A DNA stretch of 64,000 nucleotides from Parasponia andersonii (taxonomy: Eukaryota; Streptophyta; Magnoliopsida; Rosales; Cannabaceae), in the NCBI GenBank assembly GCA_002914805.1, contig JXTB01000028.1, positions 1,538,513-1,602,512 on the forward strand. The letters are read 5' to 3'. The position numbers and the translations under genes are program-made. Numbering within the stretch: the first letter of the stretch is position 1; each line of letters starts with the position of its first letter. Under the pieces are notes generated by a model. That model saw only the letters and a list, made by a program, of their open reading frames with translations. It was not told the origin of the DNA and did no database searches. Positions 11,621 through 22,335 of the stretch are shown piece by piece.

Positions 11621-14124
11621 TGTCACGTCCCAAACCCCAGGGTAATGGCAGAACGGGAAATTTGATTTTATTATTTTTTTTACTCCAACCAATGGACTTA
11701 TTCCACAGTTCATAGTCACCAATAATTACAGACTGAAAAATTTTAAGAAATTCAAATTCTCAGATATTTAAATGAGCATCATTATTCATACCTCCATATC
11801 ATACTAGAATGACATATATAATCACAGACATTTTCAAATTAACATACTTAATAAGAATGCTAGTAATATCCAAATATTTTACAAGACTTAAACTCGAGTC
11901 TTGTATTCACACTCCTAGCATTACTAAGTCTTAAACTCCGAATAAAAGATAACTTCTTATCCTGCTTGTTGACTGTCAATGTTACACTGGACTCCACCTG
12001 TAGAGAAAGTAGGGAGGGTGAGCATAAATTGCCCAGTAGATTACCCAATTTCCCTTTTTGGGAAAATCTTTTATAAATTTCAAAATATTTGCATGGTTAG
12101 TAATATCGGAAAGCATTTCTATAAATATTAAGGATTTAAACCATTTATAAAAAACTATGCTAAACCAAAACCAGATATATATCGGGTTAAAACAGATAGA
12201 AAACCATAATATAATAAGTATAGTGCACATAACATAAATCAACACATCACATGAGTTCTCATCCTCTCATCACAACTAGACCAACTTATACTACATGTAT
12301 TGAGTGCTCTTTGCCTGACATCTATCTCTGAAAACTGGAGGGATACCCATGTGTCAACTCCTACCGAAACGGAGGGGCACCGAATGCCTACGCTTACCGA
12401 ATAGAGATAGTCAAAAATCAAACTCTGCGCGGGTTTACGGGCTCTCACCGAAGGCGAGTGTACTAGTTTGCCTACTACAATATCGTGATGCCTAAGACGA
12501 CTCTCATGCCTGATCGTATGAAATGTGCAATATATATAAAGTCTCAAACAAGCATGCAGTGTTTTGACATCCTAGACATGCTCTGATTTTTTTTTTTTTT
12601 TAAAATTCATTTTGTACTTTAAAATCCAAAGTACAATTTCCATGGCTTTACCAGATTCCAAGTATAAAAACTTTTACAAAACCATATTTAAAAATATCTA
12701 GAGCAATCTACAATGTTTCACAAATTTATAGTTCATCAAAATAAGTATTCAAATAATTCAATTTAATAAAATCACAAAATTTCATTTTTTAAGATAAAAT
12801 TCCAATTTAAATGAATATAATAGAAAACAAGGAAATTGAACCCCCTACCTTGAAATAGTGATTATGCTGAGCTAACGATGCAGAAATATCTTCAATTGAT
12901 CACCGGGTTGTTTGGACAGTTGTTTTCGAGTCTCGTCACGTTCACTTGAAAAGTTGACTTTTCAAACAGAGTCTCGGATCGAGAAACAGAGGTCACCACT
13001 AAATTCAGAACACCTAAAAACGTTAGTTTAGATATAAAATTCGTCGAAAACGGATCCCGGTATGGAACCGGCCCGTGGCACGCAAAACGGTGCAAATCAC
13101 GAGCTATTTTCTCAATTTTCGTGCCACTTCGGAAAATAGTAATATTTTATATCAAACTTCATGTCCCGACCTCACTGAGTCCAAATTTGAAGTCAAAACT
13201 CAGTTTCGAGGTTCCGAACAAAAAATGGGCTCAAAATCCAAAAATTATAAAAATACCACATTTTGAAAATATTTAGAAAAATACCACAATTTTTATCCCG
13301 ATGACTAACTACCTTCCAGTTATCGTTTTAACACTTAAAAATCATGAGATTTCAGGTTTCAAACTCCTCTATCACGTGGTGTAATTCTCTCAGGAAAAAT
13401 AACTCAATTCCGGAATAATTACGAAAATACCACAAAATTTAAATATTAAAATATTGCTACAGTAGACAACTTCTCATCGGAGCCGAGCTAGAGGCCGAGG
13501 GTTGTCGGAAATCAAAGCTGGAGTCGAGACGAATCCAACGGTGGCGGTGGCGCGGTGATCGGACGTCGGACAGCGGTACGGCGGGCGAAAAACTGATCTG
13601 GTGACGCGAATTTCCAGCCGCGATTTCTTTGGCGGCAGGCGGCGGTTCACGGCAGCAGTACCCGGCGCTGGTTTTTCGGCGTCTTCTGGCCACGGCGGAT
13701 GGGCGCATCTGGCACGGTGGCAGACGGTGGAGGCTCGGGTGAACAGTTTCCGTGGGTGGTGCTTGGGGGGTTTCCGTGGAGAAGAAGAGAGAAAATGAGG
13801 GTTTTTTATGCAATTTTTTCAAAAACTATAGCAGTGGGACACGTGGCACAATCTGATTTGACCGAAAAATAAGTTTATGAAATTTCACTTTGGCCACAAT
13901 TTTAAAAGATTTTTTTCATTTTAGTTCCTCCTTAATTACACTTTTGTCCCCAATTTGAAATTTCTTTTTCACTTTTGCCCTAACTGTATCTAGACATAAT
14001 CTTGTCTAGATTCAACACCAAATTTATTTCTGATTTTTATTTAATTAATCCAAAAATAAAAAATTACCAAAATGCTCTTGAAGTAAAATTACTTAATTAC
14101 CCTTCCAAAGTTTAGGATTTTACA
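11621..14124 (-). repeat. 3' LTR of the gypsy element (2504 bp)
   Basis: It runs from 'tgtcacgtccc' to 'ggattttaca' on the plus strand, so the element reads TG...CA from the right. It pairs with 18915-20947. A GC-rich part at about 13480-13760 and 'tataaa'-type words are present, but promoter position was not resolved. Confidence 0.92.
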
Positions 14125-14138
14125 TCCTCTCTCCCTTA
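14125..14138 (-). other. Polypurine tract of the gypsy element
   Basis: On the minus strand 'aagggagagagga' lies directly before the start of the 3' LTR. This is the expected place and composition for plus-strand priming. Confidence 0.75.
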
Positions 14139-14189
14139 AAAGAATTTCGTCCCGAAATTCAGATACAAGGGTCAAAGTACAACTTCAAG

Positions 14190-15650
14190 TTAGAAATTAA
14201 ACAGATAAGGATATTTTTCATATATTTCTGCTTCTAGCTCCCAAGTGGCTTCGTCTTCCTTGTGGTGTTGCCAAAGAACCTTGACCAGTGGTATCTCCCT
14301 ATTTCGAAGCACTTTGAGTTCTCTCCCCAGTATTCGAACTGGTTGTTCCTCATATATTATGTCCTCTTGTATTGGCACGTCCACATACTGGATAACATGA
14401 GATGGATCAGATACATACTTCCTGAGCATCGAGACATGAAAAACATTATGTACTCGGCCTAAATGTGGTGGTAATTCCAAGCGATAGGCTACAGGCCCAA
14501 TTCTAGAAGTAATCTCAAATGGTCCAATATATCTTAGAAACAATTTGCCTTTAAGCCTAAATCTAGTGATCCCATGCCTTGGCTTCACTTTCAAGAATAC
14601 TTTATCACCAACTTCGAACTCTACTTCACGTCTCTTCGGGTCCGCATAGCTTTTCTGTCGACTCTGCATGACTTTAAGCCTTTGTCAAATCTTGTAAATT
14701 TTCTCAGTAGTCTCTTATATCAGTTCTGGCCCAAGAATGACACGTTCCTCAGTATCAGCCCAACACAAGGGTGATCTACATGGTCTTCCATATAATACCT
14801 CATATGGAGCCATGCCAAGACTGGTTTGGTAGCTGTTGTTATAAGAAAACTCCACCAATGACAGGTGATCATCCCAACTCCCACCAAAATTCAGTACACA
14901 AGAGCAAAGCATGTCTTCTAGAATTTGAATAGTCTTATCAGATTGGCCATCTGTCTGAGGATGGTGAGTAGTACTGAGATTTAGTTCCGTTCCCAAAGCT
15001 CTTTGCAAGGCTCTCCAGAACTTGGAAGTAAATCTTGGGTCTCTGTCCGAAACTATACTTGATGGCACTCAATGCAATCAAACAATATTGTCAATATAGA
15101 GACGACTAAGCTTGTTGAGTGAAAAATCAGATCTGATCGGTATGAAATGAGCAGTTTTTGTCATACGATCAACAATCACTCAAACTGCATCGTTCTTTCT
15201 TCGGGTCATAGGCAAACCCATTATCCCACTTCCATTCTGGTATGGATGAAGGCTGTAGTAGTCCAGCTGGCCTCTGGTGTTTAGCTTTAACTTGCTGACA
15301 TGTCATGCACTTAGCCACAAAAGTAGCTACGTCACGTTTCATTCCTTTCTACCAATACTGTCTCTTCAGATCATGATACATCTTGGTGCTAACAGGATGT
15401 ACTGCAAACTTGGACTTATGAGCTTCAGTGAGAATGGTCTCTCTAAGATGAGGATCATTAGCTACTGCTAGCTTGCCTTTGAAAAGAACAAATCCTCCTC
15501 TATTCATACTTCAGCCTTCTAATTGTTCACCACTTTCGAGTTGATTCCATATCATTCTCAACTCTTGTCTTGTCATTGACTTTGTTGCACAATTTGGAGA
15601 AGTGCAGGTGTGGCAACAATATTACTGAGGTAAACAACGTTTCCAAACTC
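14190..15650 (-). mobile_element. Gypsy integrase region with chromodomain-like tail (fossil)
   Basis: Minus-strand text at 14715-15068 is typical retroviral integrase core ([24 protein letters not shown]). The block at 14190-14669 has the GPFEI motif region, VFHVSMLRKY and a final EEATWE-like segment that marks the chromodomain-type end of Del/Tekay chromoviruses. The region is broken in places. Confidence 0.85.
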
Positions 15651-16970
15651 GAAGTACTACAAATTATAATCACCCATTGCCAATGAGTTCTTACAATCTT
15701 GAAGTATAAGTGCTGCTAAGGAGTTAAGCGATTTTCTACTCAAGGCATCAGCTACAACGTTTTGCCAGGATGGTATTGCAGTTCGAAGTCATAATCTTCC
15801 ATATACTCAATCCATCTTCGCTGCCTCAGATTCAGATCTCGTTGAGTGAAAAGATATTTCAAACTCTTATGGTCAGAGAATATCTCAAATTTCACACCAT
15901 ACAGATAACACCTCCATATTTTGAGTGCGAAAATTATTGCTGCAAGTTCCAGGTCATGTGTAGGATAGTTCCTCTCATGTGGTTTAAACTGACGAGAAGC
16001 ATACGCTACAACTCACCCATTTTGCATCAGAACACATCCCAATCCCATCTTAGAAGCATCGGTATATACCACATAAGATTCATTATTCTCAGGAACTGTA
16101 AGAAAAATGCAGTTGTCAAACTGTGCTTCAATTCCCTGAAAGCTTCTTCACAATCACTATTCCAAATAAATTTGACATCCTTCCTGGTCAGTCTTGTTAA
16201 TGGTAATGCAACCCTTGAGAAGTTCTAAATAAAACGACGGTAATAACCTGCTAAGCCGAGGAAACTTCGTATCTCTGTTACATTCTTTGGTCTTTCCCAT
16301 TTTAAAACAGCTTCTACCTTAGTAGTATCGACTGAGATACCTTCTTGAGAAATTACATGCCCCAAGAATTTAATTTCTGACATCCAAAAGTCACATTTTG
16401 ATCTTTTGGCATATAATTGTTGACTTCTCAAAACTTCAAGCATTATCCTCAGATGTTCGGCGTGATCTTCCCAAGTCTTGGAATACACCAGGATGTCATC
16501 AATAAAAACAACTACAAAATGATCTAGGTATGGACTGAAAATTCGATTCATGAGGTCCATAAAAACTGCAAGCGCATTCGTCAAACTAAAAGGTATTACC
16601 AGAAACTCAAAGTGACCATAACGAGTTTTGAATGCTGTTTTCGGTACATCTTCCTCTCTTATCTTCTACTGGTGGTATCCTGACCTCAAGTCAATCTTAG
16701 AGAAAAATCTTGATCCACCAAGTTGATCAAACAGTTCGTCAATCCTTGGCAAAGGATACTTGTTCTTTATCGTCAGCTGGTTTAACTTCGTATAGTCCAC
16801 ACATAACCTTAAAGTACCGTCAGCTTTCTTGGCAAATAAAACAAGAGTACCCTAAGAAGAAGTACTACTTCGAATAAAACCCTTGGATATCAAATCATCC
16901 AATTGTTCCCTCAATTCGTTCATCTCTGCAGGAGCCATGTGGTAGGCTGGAATAGAAACTGGTTAAGCTC
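15650..16970 (-). mobile_element. Gypsy reverse transcriptase and RNase H region (fossil)
   Basis: The block at 16225-16584 carries the reverse transcriptase core with [11 protein letters not shown] and the downstream FLGH and [13 protein letters not shown] motifs of Ty3/gypsy. Further RT text continues to about 16970, and the RNase H part lies at about 15650-16200. Several breaks are visible. Confidence 0.85.
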
Positions 16971-17067
16971 CAGGAATAAGGTCAATACAGAACTCGATCT
17001 CCCTATCTGGTGATAGCCCTGGTAAATCCTCAGGAAATACCTCTGGATATTCACTCACCACTGGAAT

Positions 17068-17560
17068 CTATAGGTTTTGATCATAAGTTCTCACTTCACT
17101 ATCAATGGTAAATAAGTTCCCATAACACTCAAGTTTCTTCCTACCACCTAAACAGGCTTTTAGAATAGGACTTGGTTTCAAAGAATTCATTCGGGCTTGA
17201 TATATTATGGGTTGTCCATCATCCAGAAAAAGAGTCACTCGTTTATCATAATAATCGACAATAGCTCGATATTTGGATAACCAGTCTATACCGAGTATTA
17301 CATCGTATTGTTTCATTGGTAATACAATTAAATCAGTAAGTAATTCTTTACCATCAATCACCACACAACACAATTCACACACACTAGACACATTGGATTT
17401 TCTACCTAAAGGTGTTTCTTAAGTCAAGGCATAATCTAACTTACAAGATTCTAACCCCAAAAGTTGAACAAACAACAAGGATATGAATGAATAAGATGCA
17501 CCAGTGTCAAACAAAACACGTATCCAAGAATATGAAATAAGAACCATACCGTCAACAATA
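17068..17560 (-). mobile_element. Gypsy aspartic protease region (fossil)
   Basis: The minus-strand text includes YDVILGIDWLSKY, typical of the region just after the protease in plant Ty3/gypsy polyproteins, with a protease-like segment upstream near 17500. It lies between the gag and RT regions in the expected order. Confidence 0.75.
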
Positions 17561-17879
17561 CCTCGGCCAGTGTGTTCATTGGTACCATCGGTTCCAGAAA
17601 CTGCATAAGCTTGGCCAGTAACTTTTCCCTTTCCCTTATTGCCTCTTCCTTGTCCAAGATGACTGCTGCTAGATCTCGGACCACTGCTACCATATCCACG
17701 CCCTCCTTGACTCCCTGAAGCCTGAGGAGTCTGGAAATTCTGAGTATAACCCTAGGGGCGGTACTAATGCTTGTAAGGTGGTGGGGATGAATAAGCCTGG
17801 GAAACACCTTGAGACTACGGTGGCCTAGCTTGAGTGTTCTGAGGAGGTGCTGAACCAGAATAACTCTCAAGTGGTCCTT

Positions 17880-18780
17880 ATTGAGAAAGAGGGGATTTTT
17901 GCACACGTTTTGGGCACTCATTCCTCTTATAGCCTTGCTGACCACAGTGGTAACACGCATAGGGGCTGAACCTTTTACTACCAGCTGAGCCACTGCTAGT
18001 ATAGCTTCCGCTGTGAGGTGAACCTTGAGCAGATCACTGTCCTTGGTTCCTCTTATTCATTTTTCTCTCATTACTTTTATTCTTCCTTGCACCCTGCTCA
18101 TTCTCTACTACTTCAGCTCATTGGGCAGCTAGCACTACTTCAGAAAGAGTGGCAAACGAGTGGATAGCAATACCGTTGTGGATGTTTCGATTTAGTCCAT
18201 TCTTAAACTTCACAATTCGGTAAGTGTCACTCACTGCTGGACTAAGGGCAAGGTTTGCCAATTCTGTGAATTCCATCACGTATTGGTTTACAGTTCTATT
18301 CCCCTGTGTAAGTCTCTCAAAACGACCAACTACTTCAGCTTGTTGATCATCATTTGCATAATGCGCTTTGAAAAGTCTCTCAAATTCTTCCAAAGTTACG
18401 CCTTCTATGTTTTGCATAACCTCAATTGTCTCCCACCAATGGATAGCATTTCCCGTCAAGTGAGAGATAGTAAATACAGTCCAGAACTCTCTAGGAGTAC
18501 CCAAAGTCCTAAAATGTCGTGTCATCTCACGCAACCATGCGTTGCCCACTAGTGGGTCTGGGGTTCCATTATACTGTCTAGGCTGAAGATGCATAAATTT
18601 CTGAAGATGATCAGCCTGATCGGATTGACGCTCTTGCTATGGTTGAAGTTGAGGCTGAAGGTTAGGACCTTGCATCTCATGGAAAACATGACGCATAGCT
18701 TCGAAAAATTGGTTGAAGTCTTATGGAACTGGAGCGGGCTCGGCACCAGGTTGGCACCTCGAGGCTCTCCTAGGAGGCAT
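17880..18780 (-). mobile_element. Gypsy gag region (fossil)
   Basis: Minus-strand text at 18118-18594 matches the plant retrotransposon gag core (DPLVGNAWLREM, AIHWWET, VVGRFERLTQGNRTVNQY). A zinc-knuckle-like Cys-rich stretch lies near 17930-17970. A possible start ATG is at 18780. Confidence 0.8.
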
Positions 18781-18895
18781 TTTTGAAAGTCTGAAATTAT
18801 ATACCAACTATTAGTGAGGTAATGATGCATATCGTCATAAAAACAATTTCAATCTAGTTTAATGGTGCTATGTCCGAGGTATTAAAAACTCAAAC

Positions 18896-18907
18896 GCTCT
18901 GATACCA
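18896..18907 (-). other. Primer binding site, initiator-Met tRNA
   Basis: On the minus strand TGGTATCAGAGC lies seven bases inside the 5' LTR. It is complementary to the 3' end of plant initiator-Met tRNA, the usual primer of this group. Confidence 0.92.
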
Positions 18908-18914
18908 CAATTTC

Positions 18915-20947
18915 TGTCACGACCCAAACCCCGAGGTAATAGCAGAAGGAGAAATTTGATTTTTTTTTTTTTTTTACTCCAACCAGTGGACCTATTCCAT
19001 AGTTCATAGTCACCAATAATTACAGACTGAAAAATTTTAAGAAAATCAAATTCTCAGATATTTAAATGAGCATCATTATTCATATCTCTATATCACACTA
19101 GAATAACATATATAATTACAGGCATTTTTAAATTAACATACTTAATAAGAATGCTAGTAATATCTAAATATTTTACAAGACTTAAACTCGAGTTTTGTAT
19201 TCACACTCCTAGTATTACCAAGTCTTAAACTACGAATAAAAGATAACTTCTTATCCTGCTTATTGACTGTCAATATCACACTAGACTCCACCTGTGGAGA
19301 AAGTAGGGAGGGTGAGCATAAATTGCCCAGTAGGTTTCCCAATTTCCCTTTTGGTAAAATCTTTTATAAATCTCAAAATATCTGCATGGTTAGTAATACC
19401 GGAAAGCATTTCTATAAATATTAAGGATTTAAACCATTTATAGAAAACTATGCTAAACCAAAATCAGATATATATCCGGGTTAAAACAGATAGAAAATCA
19501 TAATATAATAAGTATAGTGCACATCACATGAGTTCTCATCCTCTCATCACAACTAGACCAACTTATACTACATGTATTGAGTGCTCTCTGCCTGACATCT
19601 ATCTCTGAAAACTGGAGGGACACCCATGTGTCAACTTCTACCGAAACGGAGGGGCACCGAATGCTTACGCTTACCGAATAGAGATAGTCAGAAATCAAAC
19701 CCCGCGTAGGTTTACAGGCTCTCACCGAAGGCGAGTGTACTAGTCCGCCTACTACAATACCGTGATGCCTAAGACGACTCTCATGCCTGATCGTATGAAA
19801 TGTGCAATATATATAAAGTCTCAAACAAGCATGCAGTGTTTTGACATCCTAGACANNNNNNNNNNNNNNNNNNNNNNNNNNNNNNNNNNNNNNNNNNNNN
19901 NNNNNNNNNNNNNNNNNNNNNNNNNNNNNNNNNNNNNNNNNNNNNNNNNNNNNNNNNNNNNNNNNNNNNNNNNNNNNNNNNNNNNNNNNNNNNNNNNNNN
20001 NNNNNNNNNNNNNNNNNNNNNNNNNNNNNNNNNNNNNNNNNNNNGGTTCCGAACAAAAAATGGGCTCAAAATCCAAAAATTATAAAAATACCACATTTTG
20101 AAAATATTTAGAAAAATACCACAATTTTTATCCCGATGATTAACTACCTTCCAGTTATCGTTTTAACACTTAAAAATCATGAGATTTCAGGTTTCAAACT
20201 CCTCTATCACGTGGTGTAATTCTCTCGGGAAAAATAACTCAATTCCGGAATAATTACGAAAATACCACAAAATTTAAATATTAAAATATTGCTACAGTAG
20301 ACAACTTCTCACCGGAGCCGAGATGGAGGCCAAGGGTAATCGGAAATCAAAGCTGGAGTCGAGACGAATCCAACGGTGGCAGTGGCGCGGTGATTGGACG
20401 TCGGACGGCGGCACGGCGGACGAAAAACCGATCCGGTGGCGCGAAATTCCAGCCACGATTTCTCTGGCGGTAGGCGGCGGCTCACGACAGCAGCACCCGG
20501 CGCTGGTTCGTCGGCGTCTTCTGGTCACGGTGGACAGGCGTGCTAGCACAACGGCGGACGGTGGAGGCTCGGGTGAACAGTTTCCGTGGGTGGTGCTTGG
20601 GGGGTTTCCGTGGAGAAGAAGAGAGAAAAGTGGGGTTTTATGCAATTTTTTCAAAAACTGTAGCAGTGGGACACGTGATACAATCTGATTTGACCGAGAA
20701 ATAAGTTTCTGAAATTCCACTTTGGCCATAATTTTAAAAGATTTTTTTCATTTTAGTCCCTCCTTAATTACACTCTTGTCCCCAATTTGAAATTTCTTTT
20801 TCACTTTTGCCCTAACTTTATCTAGACATAATCTTGTCTAGATTTAACACCAAATTTATTTCTGATTTTTATTTAATTAATTCAAAATTACTAAAATACC
20901 CTTGAAATAAAATTACTTAATTACCCTTACAAAATTAGGATTTTACA
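18915..20947 (-). repeat. 5' LTR of the gypsy element, with assembly gap
   Basis: It is bounded by 'tgtcacgaccc' and 'ggattttaca', collinear with the 3' LTR. Ns occupy 19856-20044. The matching stretch in the 3' LTR (12579-13209) is 631 bp, so the gap length written here is too short. Confidence 0.9.
19856..20044. other. Assembly gap (189 N)
   Basis: This is a run of N. The other LTR has a long poly-T tract at the point corresponding to the gap's left edge, a likely cause of the break. Confidence 0.99.
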
Positions 20948-22120
20948 GAGTTAATTTCATGTCAAGCAGGTTCAACTAACTATGCAGGTTTTGAATCGTG
21001 TTATCGTGTCATGATTTATATTGCCATTCCTAGTCAAAATTTATGCCCATACCTAGAAATCTATCATCGCCGCTACCTTGCCCAAGAAGTAGATTATTCA
21101 CCGTAGCCTGTGAATTAAAACACATACCCATACCTGGAAATACTCATCCATTGTTTTGCCTTACTTAAAAAGCATATTATTCACCCCAGCTTGCGGGTCA
21201 AAGCTCATACCCATACCCATGAATTTTCTAATATCGCTCCCTTGCCCAAGTAATTAGCCATAGCTATAAGACCATTGATACCACTAGTCAAATAACTTCA
21301 TGAACACAAAAACCTAGCATTGCTTTCTTATGCTTGAACCAATATCGATACCCATATTGAGAATCCTATCCTGTAGGTTTGGAAACCCATCTTAGGCTAA
21401 AGGCTAGTTAATTGGCATATTACCTAATTCAATGAGGCTAAGGCCGATCTCGTGATTCACTAGATTTTTTGAATTCATCATCTTGATGTAAGAAGAGTTA
21501 AAAGGTTGAGATTCAATTATGGGGTTGGAAAGAGATTGGTAGAATGATAAGAGTTTGAGAAAGAGAAAGATCGAATTCAAATGTGTACAGAGTAACGAAT
21601 GTGAGTTTGAGAGATACTGTGAAATTTGAGAGTATGATAGGTCGTTGGTGTTAGGTATTTCAATATAGGAATCTCGCCTGGGAAAAGTATGTCATATTCT
21701 TTTTTTCATATAAAAAAAGTATGACATGGAAATGTGGTTAAATATATGTATTATTTTCTATCATATATTTCAAACAAAATAATAGTATATTTAGGAAAAA
21801 AAAATTTTTTTAACAATTTTTCAATAAACTAAGGTTTTTTCTATTAACAAAGAAGCAATAAAAGTAATACTAATTATAAAACATCAAACATGACGTTATT
21901 TTACTTCTTTTCTCCCAAAATAATAATTATATTTATATAACACAATCAATATAAGAAATGAGATTACAAACATGAACATGAACAAGCAGGCTCTACCTAG
22001 CATCATTTACCAAAAGATTGGAATTGAAATTTAGGGGACAACAAGGATATAAATGCTTTATGATTTAAGGTAAACAAATTTGAAAATAGAGAAGATTTAA
22101 TGGCATGCATAAAGTAGACA

Positions 22121-22302
22121 TTTAATATCTTACATATGTATATGTATGCAAATGTACAAAGAATAATTTTATCTCACCCTGAACTATTATAAAATCCTCA
22201 AGTCACCTTTCATATTTTATTTTTCATCACTTTGCACACAATTTGCAACTCTCAATCTCATAAATCACCGTGTTAACAAAATTTCCGTCAACATAGTCAA
22301 AT

Positions 22303-22335
<33 letters not shown>

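Larger units (their letters stand above)
11621..20947 (-). mobile_element. Ty3/gypsy LTR retrotransposon, Del/Tekay chromovirus type, fossil
   Basis: This is a complete-length element on the minus strand: 5' LTR 18915-20947, primer site 18896-18907, gag, protease, reverse transcriptase, RNase H, integrase with a chromodomain-like tail, polypurine tract near 14125-14138, and 3' LTR 11621-14124. The 5-bp target duplication gagtt lies at 11616-11620 and 20948-20952. The coding region is broken by several to about ten disruptive changes, so it is a fossil. The LTRs differ by roughly 4-10% over most of their length (by-eye estimate), which suggests an age of a few million years at usual plant rates. 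An assembly gap lies inside the 5' LTR. Confidence 0.93.
11344..21032. mobile_element. Small hAT-like element (about 357 bp net) interrupted by a gypsy element
   Basis: The left end 'tagggatgacaattt' and the right end, inverted 'taggaatggcaatat', are terminal inverted repeats of the hAT type. A perfect 8-bp direct repeat gtcaaaat flanks the element (11336-11343 and 21033-21040), the hAT-size target duplication. The element proper is 11344-11620 plus 20953-21032, with no coding capacity. It inserted into array unit 4, and the gypsy element later inserted into it. Confidence 0.85.
10066..22120 (-). pseudogene. Array unit 4, split by a hAT-like element holding a gypsy element
   Basis: The left half (10066-11343) holds the tail, an 81-residue open stretch at 10395-10640 similar to that of unit 2, and repeat copies at about 10860-11335. 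The right half (21033-22120) holds the last repeat copies (to about 21245), tandem ATGs at 21481 and 21478 opening MMNS, and the leader (about 21490-21650). A segment of about 75 bp near the left end is duplicated in tandem (about 10108-10246). The halves are separated by 9.7 kb of nested insertions. The unit is decayed and its function is unknown. Confidence 0.5.

Noticed and set aside
13457-13822. 121-residue minus-strand frame rich in Pro and Arg, with a similar one at 20292-20729
   Set aside because: Both lie at matching places inside the two gypsy LTRs. GC-rich LTR sequence gives chance open frames, and no domain is seen.
19762-20096. Several frames crossing the N run
   Set aside because: They exist only because N bases carry no stops.
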